Assembly: GCF_945906275.1 (NCBI RefSeq)
Contig: NZ_CAMDRA010000002.1
Location: 1 to 64,000, forward strand
Origin: Dongia mobilis
Lineage (GTDB): Bacteria > Pseudomonadota > Alphaproteobacteria > Dongiales > Dongiaceae
Direction of reading: 5' to 3'
Length of the DNA: 64,000 bases
Shown: positions 32,007-42,689 of the stretch, in pieces
How positions within the stretch are numbered: position 1 is the first letter of the stretch
Layout of the letters: every line of letters starts with the position of its first letter
Notes under the pieces: generated by a model
The model's database searches: none
What the model was told of the DNA's origin: nothing
The model's input: the letters and a program-made list of their open reading frames with translations, nothing else
Made by a program: the position numbers and the translations under genes

Positions 32007-33635
32007 ATGTCCGTTAACGACGGGTGGCTTCGGAGTGTCCGAGGCATTCGCTCTAAGGGGGGCGACAGATTGCAGAGTAAGATTCAACAGCACGGCTGGC
32101 GCCGTCTTCTGGCGTCGACCGCGATGGTGGCCCTTTTGTCGCCGATCATCCTGATCGGTGCGAGCGCTGCCAAGGCGGATGAGCTGAGCGCCGCCACTCT
32201 GGGCGATGGTAGCAGCACGGCGTCGCTGCAGACCGGCCCGGAAGTGTTCGGTGCAACCGTGCCGCAGCCGCTCGATGCGGTGAATGCCGATCGCTACCGC
32301 GAAATTTTCCGCCGTCAGGCGCAGGGCGACTTTGCCGGCTCTGACCGCCTGATCAGCGACCTCACCGATCCTGCCTTGCTGGGCCATGTGCTCGCCAACC
32401 GCTATCTGGCGCCGGGCTACAAGAGCAAACCGAAGGAACTCACAGACTGGTTGAAGGCCTATTCGAACCTCCCCGAGGCACCTGCCATCTACAAGCTGGC
32501 CGGCATCAAGGGCGTGAAGAAGGCGGCGCTCACCAAGCCGAAGTTCGATATCACCCGCGTCGGGTCGCCGGATGAGAATTCCAGCGACAACGATCCGAAC
32601 TGGAAGGCCGGCCTCGATTCCTGGCGTGCCAAACAGTATGAGCAGGCCGCCTCGCAGTTCGAGAAAGCCGCCATCCGAACCTCATCCTCCGCCTGGGACC
32701 GTTCGGCTGCCGCCTATTGGGCGAGCCGCGCGCATGTGCGCGCCCAGCATCCGGACAAGGTCAGCCATTGGCTGAAGGTTGCCGCCGAATTCCCGCGCAC
32801 CTTCTATGGCCAGCTCGCCACAAGGGCGCTCGGCATCGAGCCGCAATTCGACTGGCGCGTGCCGACGCTCACCGGCAGCCATGGCACGCAGCTGATGACC
32901 TCGCGCATCGGCAAGCGGGCCCTTGGCCTGTTGCAGATCGGCCAGACCGACCTCGCAGAAAAGGAACTCCTCGTCCTGCAGAGCGAAGCCGGGCCTGAAA
33001 TCAGCGATGCGCTCATCGCGATCAGTCAGGCCTATCGCCTGCCATCGCTCGCCCTGAAGATCGGCGCCTGGCGCCAGCTCAAAGGCGGTACGCGCATGGA
33101 TGCAGCGCTCTATCCGCTGCCGTCATGGAAGCCTGCCCATGGTTTCACCGTCGACCAGGCCTTGTTGTTTGCCGTCATGCGTCAGGAATCGGGCTTCAAC
33201 CCGAACGCCGTTTCAGGCGCCGGTGCGGTCGGCCTCATGCAGTTGATGCCGGGCACGGCGAAGGCGATCGGCGCACCTGGGGGCATGCGCCTCAAGGATC
33301 CGCTGACCTCGCTCGCCTTTGGCCAGAAATACATCCAGCGCCTGCTGGAAGATCCGGCGGTGAAGGACGACCTGTTCATGATGGCGGCCGCCTATAACGC
33401 TGGCCCCGGCAACCTCGCCAAGTGGAAGAAGAGTATCCGCGGTTCCGAAGATCCGTTGCTGTTCATCGAAAGCATGCCGTCGCGTGAGACGCGCAACTTC
33501 GTCGAACGCGTGATCGGCGCCTATTGGGTCTATCAGGCGCGCCTCGGCCAGCCGCAGCGCTCGCTTGAAGCGGTGGCGAATGGTGCTTGGCCGACCTATC
33601 ACCGCGGCGACAACATCTCGGCCGCTGCCAACTAA
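32007..33635 (+). CDS. Lytic transglycosylase (Slt-type)
   Basis: LLFAVMRQESGFNPNAVSGAGAVGLMQLMPGTAKAIG; AAAYNAGPGNLAKW; precise start uncertain. Confidence 0.9.
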   Translation: MSVNDGWLRSVRGIRSKGGDRLQSKIQQHGWRRLLASTAMVALLSPIILIGASAAKADELSAATLGDGSSTASLQTGPEVFGATVPQPLDAVNADRYREIFRRQAQGDFAGSDRLISDLTDPALLGHVLANRYLAPGYKSKPKELTDWLKAYSNLPEAPAIYKLAGIKGVKKAALTKPKFDITRVGSPDENSSDNDPNWKAGLDSWRAKQYEQAASQFEKAAIRTSSSAWDRSAAAYWASRAHVRAQHPDKVSHWLKVAAEFPRTFYGQLATRALGIEPQFDWRVPTLTGSHGTQLMTSRIGKRALGLLQIGQTDLAEKELLVLQSEAGPEISDALIAISQAYRLPSLALKIGAWRQLKGGTRMDAALYPLPSWKPAHGFTVDQALLFAVMRQESGFNPNAVSGAGAVGLMQLMPGTAKAIGAPGGMRLKDPLTSLAFGQKYIQRLLEDPAVKDDLFMMAAAYNAGPGNLAKWKKSIRGSEDPLLFIESMPSRETRNFVERVIGAYWVYQARLGQPQRSLEAVANGAWPTYHRGDNISAAAN

Positions 33636-33652
33636 GCGAAAGCTCCGCGCAG

Positions 33653-34189
33653 ATGTCGCGCATCGACGAGCAGCGACCCTTCCTTGCGGTCAGGATAGCG
33701 ATCCTGACCGTGTCCGACTCACGCACCGCCGCCGATGATCGTTCCGGCGACACGCTGGTCGAGCTCCTGCAACGTGACGGTCACATGCTGGCCGGCCGCG
33801 CCATCGTCAAGGACGAGGTCGCCAGCATAGCCGGCCAGCTTTACGATTGGATCGATAATCCGGAAGTCGACGTCGTGATCTCGACCGGCGGCACCGGCGT
33901 TACCGGCCGCGACGTGACCCCGGAAGCCTTCGAGAGCGTGTTCGAGAAGAAGATCGACGGGTTCGGCGAATTGTTCCGCTGGATCTCATACCAGAAGATC
34001 AAGACCTCGACGATCCAGTCGCGCGCCGTGGGCGGTGTCGCCGGCGGCACCTATCTCTTCGCCCTCCCGGGCTCGCCCAGCGCCTGCCGCGACGGCTGGG
34101 AAGAGATCCTCAAATGGCAGCTCGACTACCGCCACAGGCCCTGCAATCTAGTTGAACTGATGCCGCGCCTGACGGAACATTTGAAATAG
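33653..34189 (+). CDS. moaB: Molybdenum cofactor biosynthesis protein B
   Basis: VRIAILTVSDSRTAADDRSGDTLVELL; ISTGGTGVTGRDVTPEAF. Confidence 0.92.
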   Translation: MSRIDEQRPFLAVRIAILTVSDSRTAADDRSGDTLVELLQRDGHMLAGRAIVKDEVASIAGQLYDWIDNPEVDVVISTGGTGVTGRDVTPEAFESVFEKKIDGFGELFRWISYQKIKTSTIQSRAVGGVAGGTYLFALPGSPSACRDGWEEILKWQLDYRHRPCNLVELMPRLTEHLK

Positions 34190-34244
34190 TCCGCCAACGG
34201 TATTTGTTCTTGTAATGTTCTCTTTGCCGTGGCACGATTTTGCC

Positions 34245-35459
34245 ATGCGCTACGAACGTGATCCCGTCGATCCCTTCGACGATTCTCCCCCACCCCAGAT
34301 GGCCCGCAAAGGGCGCGGCGCGGTCACCAACCGCGCCGGCCGTTTCGAGCCAGGCCAGCGGCCGCTGGAAGATGATGGCTGGTCCCATGGCGATGCATTC
34401 TCCGGCCTCACCTTCAATGGCGCACCGGTCAATCTTGCCGGCAGGAAGCCAGCGCCGAACGCCGATGACGATCTGCCGCCGCTCAAGACCACCATCGCCC
34501 TCGACAATGCGCGCTCGATCATCAGCCGCAACCAGTCGCCGGACATTCCCTTCGACCAGTCGATCAATCCCTATCGTGGCTGCGAGCATGGCTGCATCTA
34601 TTGTTATGCGCGGCCGACCCACGCCTATCTCGGCCATTCACCCGGCCTCGATTTCGAGACTAGGCTCTACATGAAGGCGGATGCCGCGAAGCTCCTTGAG
34701 AAGGAACTGCGCAAACCCGGCTACAAGCCCAGCGTCATTGCCTTGGGCGCCAACACCGATCCCTACCAGCCGATCGAGAAGCGCTTCGGCATCACGCGCG
34801 AGATCCTGCATGTGCTCTCCGCCTACAACCATCCGCTCGGCATCACGACGAAATCAGCCAACGTCACGCGCGACATCGACATATTGGCGCCGATGGCGGC
34901 GAAGAAACTGGCCAAGGTCTATCTGTCCGTCACGACCCTCGATCGCGATCTTGCCCGCGTGATGGAGCCGCGCGCCTCGACACCGCAGAAGCGGCTCGAC
35001 GCCATCCGCCAGTTGAGGGCTGCCGGCATTCCTGTCGGCGTCTCTGTGGCGCCGATCATCCCGGCCCTCACCGATCACGAGATCGAGCACATCATTGAGG
35101 CAGCAACGGAGGCCGGCGCCAGCAGCGTCAACTGGACGCTGCTGCGCCTGCCGCTCGAGATCAAGGATATTTTCACCGAATGGCTCGAGGCCCATCACCC
35201 GCTCCGCGCCAAGCGCGTGCTCGACATGGTCCGCGAATGCCGCGACGGCGCGCTCTACAGATCGGATTTCGGCGAACGCATGAAGGGCAGTGGCCCCTAT
35301 GCCACCTTGATCCGCCAGCGTGTCCAGGCCGCGGCCAAACGCTGCGGTCTCAACGGTTATCGCTGGGATGTCGACACCAGCTTGTTCAGGATCCCGGCGG
35401 ACCGCATGGCCGGGCCGGAAAAACCAGCGGAACGGGCGCAGCTCAGCCTGTTCGGGTAG
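34245..35459 (+). CDS. PA0069-type radical SAM protein
   Basis: NPYRGCEHGCIYCYARPTHAYLGHSPGLDFETRLYMK; CxxxCxxC. Confidence 0.9.
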   Translation: MRYERDPVDPFDDSPPPQMARKGRGAVTNRAGRFEPGQRPLEDDGWSHGDAFSGLTFNGAPVNLAGRKPAPNADDDLPPLKTTIALDNARSIISRNQSPDIPFDQSINPYRGCEHGCIYCYARPTHAYLGHSPGLDFETRLYMKADAAKLLEKELRKPGYKPSVIALGANTDPYQPIEKRFGITREILHVLSAYNHPLGITTKSANVTRDIDILAPMAAKKLAKVYLSVTTLDRDLARVMEPRASTPQKRLDAIRQLRAAGIPVGVSVAPIIPALTDHEIEHIIEAATEAGASSVNWTLLRLPLEIKDIFTEWLEAHHPLRAKRVLDMVRECRDGALYRSDFGERMKGSGPYATLIRQRVQAAAKRCGLNGYRWDVDTSLFRIPADRMAGPEKPAERAQLSLFG

Positions 35460-35529
35460 AAAAGGCACGGGGAACAACCACCTCGCCCGACTGTTTATCC
35501 CCACAGATCAATTTCCCACGAGGCCTATC

Positions 35530-35850
35530 ATGCGCGCGACCTTCAGAACCATCGCCCTTTCGGCCGGCATGATTGCCGGTATCACCATCGGACCGGCAAC
35601 GGCGGAAAACGCCCTGCCCACGGCGCCCACCGATCTCAGCCAACCCGGCAACAATTGCGTCAATGGCGAGATCATCGACGGCTCGACCGCGGAGCAGGCC
35701 GTTACTCGGTTCCAGGCCGCGGGCTACAGCGATGTGAAGATCGTGCGCAAGGGCTGCGACAATTTCTGGCATGCGACCGGCACCAAGGGCGGCCAGAGCG
35801 GCAACATCCTGCTCTCACCAGATGGCGCGGTGATGCCGGAAGGCGAGTGA
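35530..35850 (+). CDS. Small exported hypothetical protein
   Basis: MRATFRTIALSAGMIAGITIGPATAEN signal peptide; GYSDVKIVRKGCDNFWHATGTKGGQ. Confidence 0.65.
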   Translation: MRATFRTIALSAGMIAGITIGPATAENALPTAPTDLSQPGNNCVNGEIIDGSTAEQAVTRFQAAGYSDVKIVRKGCDNFWHATGTKGGQSGNILLSPDGAVMPEGE

Positions 35851-35859
35851 GGCATCATC

Positions 35860-36366
35860 TCAGCTTGATAATTCTTCGCAGGTGCCGCCGACCAGGTTCT
35901 GGATCTTGAACGGGTCCCCGGCAAGCTGCCCCAGGATGGTGACGGAGCTGACATCGGCGTCGGGATCGCCGCGACCGGCTAGGTCATAAGTACCATCGCC
36001 TTGCGGAAAGACGGTGAAGCAGAAATGTTCACCGGGGTCGAGTTCGTCATAGGTGTAGCAGATCTCGCTGCCCTCCAGCCACCATCTGCCGCGGTAGATA
36101 TCGCTGCCCCGCAGATAGACTGAGCGGCCGTTCGGGCAGTGATACTCGCTCCATTTGAAGTCGACGGCACCCTTATAAAGGTTGGCGCCATAGACCGTGT
36201 TGCCGGCGAAGAAATTGCGCAACGCCACGGCATCGCGCCACGCCGCGCCGGCATCCTGCGCGATGGCGCGCCCGTCCCAGGCTCCCAAGGCCAACAGCAG
36301 AGCCGGGACCAGCCACAATGACCGCCACCAGCCGCTATGCGACCCCTCAACTCGTCGGATCCTCAC
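35860..36366 (-). CDS. Exported hypothetical protein, paralogue of 36347..36871
   Basis: GTG start VRIRRVEG... signal-like segment then FFAGNTVYGANLYKGAVDFKWSEYHCPNGRSVYLRGSDIYRGRWWLEGSEICYTYDE. Confidence 0.6.
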   Translation of the reverse strand: MRIRRVEGSHSGWWRSLWLVPALLLALGAWDGRAIAQDAGAAWRDAVALRNFFAGNTVYGANLYKGAVDFKWSEYHCPNGRSVYLRGSDIYRGRWWLEGSEICYTYDELDPGEHFCFTVFPQGDGTYDLAGRGDPDADVSSVTILGQLAGDPFKIQNLVGGTCEELSS

Positions 36367-36871
36367 ATCTGCCCCCGTCGAGCTTCTGGACGTTGAGCGG
36401 ATCGCCCGGCAGTGGATTGACGAAGACGACGAAGCCAAGGTCAGGCTCCATCGCGTCGACCAGTTTGTAGCCACCGCGTCCGTCATCATAAACGTCGAAG
36501 CAGTACATCGTGCCTTCTGCGATGTCGTCATAGGCGAAGCAGACATGTCCGTCCAGGATGTTCCAGCGGCCTGGATAAAGCCTGCCGTCGAATGCCCAGC
36601 GTGTCTGCCCGTTGCGACATTGATACTCGCTCCATTTGAACTCCGGCCGGTCCGGGAAGCGATTGACGCCGATCATGGTATTGCCGGCATAGATTTCTCG
36701 GAGCTTCGCCAAATCCGTGATCGGGGTCGCGCCGACGGGGACGGGCTCGAGCGCTGCCGCCCAGTCGCCACCCATCATCCCATGACAAACACCACCAGCG
36801 GCGCAATCCCCCACCGCAAGGATCGCCGAAATCCGACCAGCTGCAACCAGGCCTCCCACGTATCCATCCAA
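36347..36871 (-). CDS. Hypothetical protein, paralogue of 35860..36366; start uncertain
   Basis: IYAGNTMIGVNRFPDRPEFKWSEYQCRNGQTRWAFDGRLYPGRWNILDGHVCFAYDD. Confidence 0.6.
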   Translation of the reverse strand: MDGYVGGLVAAGRISAILAVGDCAAGGVCHGMMGGDWAAALEPVPVGATPITDLAKLREIYAGNTMIGVNRFPDRPEFKWSEYQCRNGQTRWAFDGRLYPGRWNILDGHVCFAYDDIAEGTMYCFDVYDDGRGGYKLVDAMEPDLGFVVFVNPLPGDPLNVQKLDGGRCEDPTS

Positions 36872-37029
36872 CCATTCTTTTTAGTCGCAAGCCATGGTCC
36901 GCAGCAACCTGTAGTTATGCACTGTGGCCTCTCCATTTTGATTGCTGCTGCCCTGCCACACCAGCATGATGCGGCCGACATGCTGGCAATCATGCCCATG
37001 CTGGCAATCAGGGCCGGGAGCCGTCGGAC

Positions 37030-37651
37030 GTGCCGGATTGGTCTTATGAAATCGCTGCCGGACTGCAGCACGGGCAGATCATCTGCGGCGTCGATGAAGT
37101 GGGGCGCGGACCGTTGGCGGGTCCTGTGCTGGCCTGTGCCGCCATCCTCGATCCTGACCGAGTACCTCCGGAACTGCTGCGGCGCCTCGATGATTCCAAA
37201 AAGTTGAGTGGCAAGGCGCGTAGCGAGATCGCCCTGGCCCTGCGCGAAGTCGCCATCTTCGCCATCGCCGAAGCGAGCGTCCTCGAGATCGACACGATCA
37301 ATATCCTGCGCGCCAGCCAGCTCGCCATGCGCCGCGCCGTCGACGCGCTTCCGCAAAAACCGAGCCATGCGCTGGTCGACGGCAACTTGGCGCCGGGTCT
37401 TTCCTGCAACACCACCTGCATCGTCAAAGGGGACAGCAAATCCCTCTCCATCGCCGCCGCCTCGATTCTCGCGAAGGTGGAGCGGGACAAGATCATGAGT
37501 CAGCTGGCCGAGACGCATACCGTATATGGTTGGGAGCGCAATGCTGGCTATGGCACAGCCCACCATCTCGATGCCATCAAGACCCATGGCATCACCCCCC
37601 ATCACCGAAGGTCATTTCGACCTGTATCTGAGAACATTACGATAACCAACT

Positions 37652-37653
<2 letters not shown>
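37030..37653 (+). CDS. rnhB: Ribonuclease HII
   Basis: IICGVDEVGRGPLAGPVLACAAIL; GDSKSLSIAAASILAKVERD; GTG start. Confidence 0.94.
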
Positions 37654-38810
<1,157 letters not shown>

Positions 38811-38861
38811 GGCGGCCGGCGGCGCCCTGGAGACTGACCGGGGGACAGAGATGAAACTGGG

Positions 38862-40094
38862 ATGAAACGGGCGCTTGGCGGCATCGTGGTAGCGTTCGCG
38901 GACCGGAATTTCCGCATCTATTCCATTGGCGCCATTGTCTCCTGGCAGAGCTTCTTCATCCAGTTGGTCGCTGTGTCCTGGACCACCTGGGAACTCACCC
39001 ATTCGACGACCTGGCTGGCGATCGTCGCCATTCTCGACATTGCCCCGAATATCATCTTTCTGCCCTTGGGTGGTGTGCTTGCCGATCGCTACGACCGCTA
39101 TCGCATCGTGGCCATCACCCATGTGCTGGGGCTTCTCCAGGCCGCAGCCCTCGCGATCCTCGCCTTCTCAGGGCACCTGACGATCATGGCGATCGCCATC
39201 CTCGCCTTCCTGCACGGCCTCATTCACAGTTTCAGCATGCCGGGACTGTTCGGCATGCTGCCGCGCTTCGTGGCCCGTGACCGCCTGTCTTCGGCCATTG
39301 CCGTCAGTTCGGCCTATACGCAACTGGCGATCTTCGCCGGACCCGCTATGGCCGGCTGGATCATCCTGCATCATGGCGTGGCCGTTGCCTTTGCCGTCAA
39401 TGCGCTCGGCTATGCGGCCTATCTGGGTTCGATCGCCTTCCTGCGGACACCCGCCGATTTCATACCACAGGCGCCGACCGGCAAAAGCATCCGCGCCGAT
39501 CTCGGCGACGGCCTGCGCTACATCACCGGCCATCACGGCATCAGCGCCCTGCTCCTCCTGATGCTGGTGGGCGACGCCCTTTCCGCCGCGATGTATCAGA
39601 TGCTGCCGGCCTATGCAGATGACGTTCTGGGGATGGGTGTCGACGGCATGTCGGCCATGATGGCTGCGGCGGGATTCGGCGCCACCTTGTCGGCGTTGTG
39701 GTTGGCCCAGGGTGGTACCTCGCGCGCGACACCTTTGCGGGTCCTCTGGGCGTTCCTCGCCTTCGCCGTCGCGGTGGCCGTCCTGATGATGACCGAGAGC
39801 CTTGTTCCCGCCCTGGCCGCGATGGTGGCCTATGGCATCGCCGGCGAAATCCGGCGGACCGGCACGATCTCGTTGCTGCAGATCGCCGTCGACGACACGC
39901 AGCGTGGCCGGGTCATGAGCACGCAATTCCTGTTGCAACGGATCGCCGGCGGCATCGGGACCGTTCTCATCGGCCTCGCGGCAGAGAGCGAAGGGTTGCG
40001 CATGCCGATGTTTGTGGCCGCCTGTCTTGCCATGGTCGCCTGGGCCATCGCCTTCAAAGCCCGGCACCGCATCATCGCGGCATTCAAAGTATAG
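38862..40094 (+). CDS. MFS transporter
   Basis: Multiple hydrophobic helices; VLADRYDRYRIVAITHV MFS loop 2-3. Confidence 0.88.
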   Translation: MKRALGGIVVAFADRNFRIYSIGAIVSWQSFFIQLVAVSWTTWELTHSTTWLAIVAILDIAPNIIFLPLGGVLADRYDRYRIVAITHVLGLLQAAALAILAFSGHLTIMAIAILAFLHGLIHSFSMPGLFGMLPRFVARDRLSSAIAVSSAYTQLAIFAGPAMAGWIILHHGVAVAFAVNALGYAAYLGSIAFLRTPADFIPQAPTGKSIRADLGDGLRYITGHHGISALLLLMLVGDALSAAMYQMLPAYADDVLGMGVDGMSAMMAAAGFGATLSALWLAQGGTSRATPLRVLWAFLAFAVAVAVLMMTESLVPALAAMVAYGIAGEIRRTGTISLLQIAVDDTQRGRVMSTQFLLQRIAGGIGTVLIGLAAESEGLRMPMFVAACLAMVAWAIAFKARHRIIAAFKV

Positions 40095-41193
40095 GCGCGC
40101 GAGCGTCGCGGGCACCCAGCTCGGTCAACTTCCCCAATCCATGCTCAACGACCTTCCGCATGACGGTCGGCAGCGCTACGTTCCCGAGGTTGTCGATCTC
40201 GATCCACTGATAGCGCGTGTCGGACTTCACAGCGGTCGCCGCGAACACCACGAGATGCAAGGCGAAATGGGTGAAGACATGCGTGACGCTTCCTTCCAGC
40301 CGCCGCCATTTGGCCTTGAGGGGTGCCAGTTCATCAGCCTTGCCTTCGTCGAAGGCATCCCCCAGCCAGTCGCTGGTCGGCACCTGGACCATGCCGCCGA
40401 GGAGACCTTTTTCCGGGCGTTTCTCGATCGCGATGCGGCCTTGTTTGTCGATCATCACATAGCAGAGGCCAAAGCGCTGCGGCCGCGCCACTTTGGGCAA
40501 TTTCTTGGGGTAGGCCTCCATGTCGCCCGCCGCATGCGCCGCACAGATCTCGCGCCAGGGACATGAGATACATTTGGGCTTCGTCGGCGTGCATATGGTG
40601 GCGCCGAGATCCATGATCGCTTGCGCATAGTCGCCCGGCCGCTGTTGTGGCGTGAAGCGCGCCGCCAGCTTGCACAATTCTTCCTTGGCCTTGGGCAAGG
40701 GTGTCGCCACCCGGTGCAGCCGCGCCATGACGCGCTCGACATTGCCATCGAGGATCGTGGTGGGCTGGTCGAAGGCGATGGCCGCCACGGCGGCGGCTGT
40801 TTAGGGGCCGATGCCCGGCAGGCTGCGCAATCCTTCCTCGGTACCCGGAAAGACGCCGCCGTGATCCGTCACCACGACTTCCGCGCACTTCTTGAGGTTG
40901 CGGGCGCGGGCGTAATAGCCAAGCCCTGCCCAGGCGGTCAGCACATCATCGAGCGGGGCCGCCGCCAGATCGTGGACGCGCGGCCAGCGCTTCAGGAAAT
41001 CCCGGTAATAGGGACCGACCGTCACCACCGTCGTCTGTTGCAGCATGATCTCGGAGAGCCAGACATGATAGGGATCGGCGGGCTCGCCCGGGGCGGAGCG
41101 CCAGGGAAGGTGCCGCCGGTGGCGGTCATACCAGGCAAGAAGCTGAGATGCTGGCGATGGTGTTTGTTTGGGCGGCCCGGATTTGCGTGTCAT
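40084..41193 (-). pseudogene. mutY: A/G-specific adenine glycosylase interrupted by in-frame TAA at 40801-40803
   Basis: ATG 41193 reads ...PWRSAPGEPADPYHVWLSEIMLQQTTVVTV...GLRSLPGIGP*TAAAVAAIAFDQPTTILDGNVERVMARL...; Fe-S motif CTPTKPKCISCPWREIC after the stop. Confidence 0.9.
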
Positions 41194-41218
41194 GGCGGGC
41201 GACCTTAGACTGAGGCCC

Positions 41219-41758
41219 ATGAGCGACCAAGAGAGAAAACCGAAGCCTGGGTTGGAAGCCGAACGCCGCAACCGGCTGTCGGCCCTGGCCAGCAACGTCC
41301 CCAATCTCACCAAGCTCGCCCTCGGCCGCAAGGGCTTTGCCGAGGCCGGCCTCATCGGTGCCTGGCCCACCATCGTCGGCGAGGAGATCGCGCGCCTCGC
41401 CATCCCCGTGAAGATGCGCCTGCCGAGACCCAAGGGCGAGAAGGCCGCGACCCCGGCTATTCCTTCCGGTGTCGTCCCCAATGTGGCGGGTGGCACCCTC
41501 ACCTTGCGCGCCAGTTCGGCTGCCAGCCTGGAGGTGCAGCATCTCAAGCCGCGTATCCTGGAACGCATCACCCGCTATTTCGGCTATCCCGCCATCACCG
41601 AAATCAAGATCGAGATCGGCGACCGGCGCAAAGCCGCGCCCAAGGCGCGCCGCCCGGCACCCGGACCGGCTACACCCCTCGACCTCTCAAAGGTCAGTGA
41701 TCCGGAGATCCGCGAGGCCCTGCAGCGACTCGGGGCGGCGCGGGCCAAGCGTCCCTAA
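41219..41758 (+). CDS. DUF721 (DciA-like) protein
   Basis: LTKLALGRKGFAEAGLIGAWPTIVGEEIARLAIP...GTLTLRASSAASLEVQHLKPRILERI; between mutY and dsbA/smc. Confidence 0.85.
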   Translation: MSDQERKPKPGLEAERRNRLSALASNVPNLTKLALGRKGFAEAGLIGAWPTIVGEEIARLAIPVKMRLPRPKGEKAATPAIPSGVVPNVAGGTLTLRASSAASLEVQHLKPRILERITRYFGYPAITEIKIEIGDRRKAAPKARRPAPGPATPLDLSKVSDPEIREALQRLGAARAKRP

Positions 41759-41950
41759 AGCCCCGGAAACATTGGGCTGCAGGCAGAATCCGACTGGACA
41801 ATGGGCGACTCGCCAGAATCCAACGGCTTACGCGGCGACTCTCCAATTGTGGCAGCGGCCCCACCGGCAGGTCACCGATCCCTTGCTTGCAAGCCCCTCT
41901 GAATCCTGCCAAATAGCGGCGAAATCGGGCCTCATTCTTGAGGCCCCGAA

Positions 41951-42649
41951 ATGGAGGCGATGTTGAACGCGCGCAATCTCGTGATCGGTGTTGTGGTTTT
42001 GGCCCTGGCCGGTGTCGGCGGTTTTTATGCCTGGACCCATTACGGTCCCAGCGCCGCCGCCACCGCGAGCGACAATCCGGCACTGGCGGGCCTCCCCGCC
42101 CCGATCGACAGCCCGATGAACCAGGCCCAGGAAGGCGACATGGTCATGGGCGATGCCAACGCGCCCATCACCTTCATCGAATATTCCTCGCTCTCCTGCC
42201 CGCATTGCGCCCGCCATCACATGACGGTGCTGCCGGAAATCAAGAAGCAGTATATCGACACCGGCAAGGTGAAGCTGGTGCTGCGCGACTTCCCGCTGAA
42301 CGGTCCCGCCGTCCAGGCCTCGATGCTGGCCCATTGCGTCTCGCCACTTGCTTACTGGGGCATGGTCGACCAGCTGTTCGCGACGCAGCAGGCCTGGGTC
42401 GTCGAGAATTCCGGCCCGGCCTTGGCCGTCATCGCCGCCGCCGCCGGCATCAACGGCCAGGATTTCCAGGGTTGCCTCAGCGACCAGGCCATCAAGGACA
42501 AGATCATTGCCTCGGCCGAAAATGCCGACAAGGCGTACAAGGTGGAATCGACCCCGACCTTCGTGGTCAACGGCATCGTCATCAAGGGCGAAAAATCGTT
42601 CGAGGAATTCAAGAAGATCTTCGACGCCCTCGCTCCCGCTGCCAACTAA
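41951..42649 (+). CDS. DsbA-family thiol:disulfide oxidoreductase
   Basis: ITFIEYSSLSCPHCARHHMTVLPEIKKQYIDTGKVKLVLRDFPLN; STPTFVVNGIVIKG. Confidence 0.92.
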   Translation: MEAMLNARNLVIGVVVLALAGVGGFYAWTHYGPSAAATASDNPALAGLPAPIDSPMNQAQEGDMVMGDANAPITFIEYSSLSCPHCARHHMTVLPEIKKQYIDTGKVKLVLRDFPLNGPAVQASMLAHCVSPLAYWGMVDQLFATQQAWVVENSGPALAVIAAAAGINGQDFQGCLSDQAIKDKIIASAENADKAYKVESTPTFVVNGIVIKGEKSFEEFKKIFDALAPAAN

Positions 42650-42689
42650 GATCCCAGCCAAGATCACTGCCAGTTAAGGAACGCTTGCC

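Noticed and set aside
36979-37010. Direct repeat CATGCTGGCAATCA x2 upstream of rnhB
   Set aside because: Only two 14-bp copies; no context supporting a mobile element or operator
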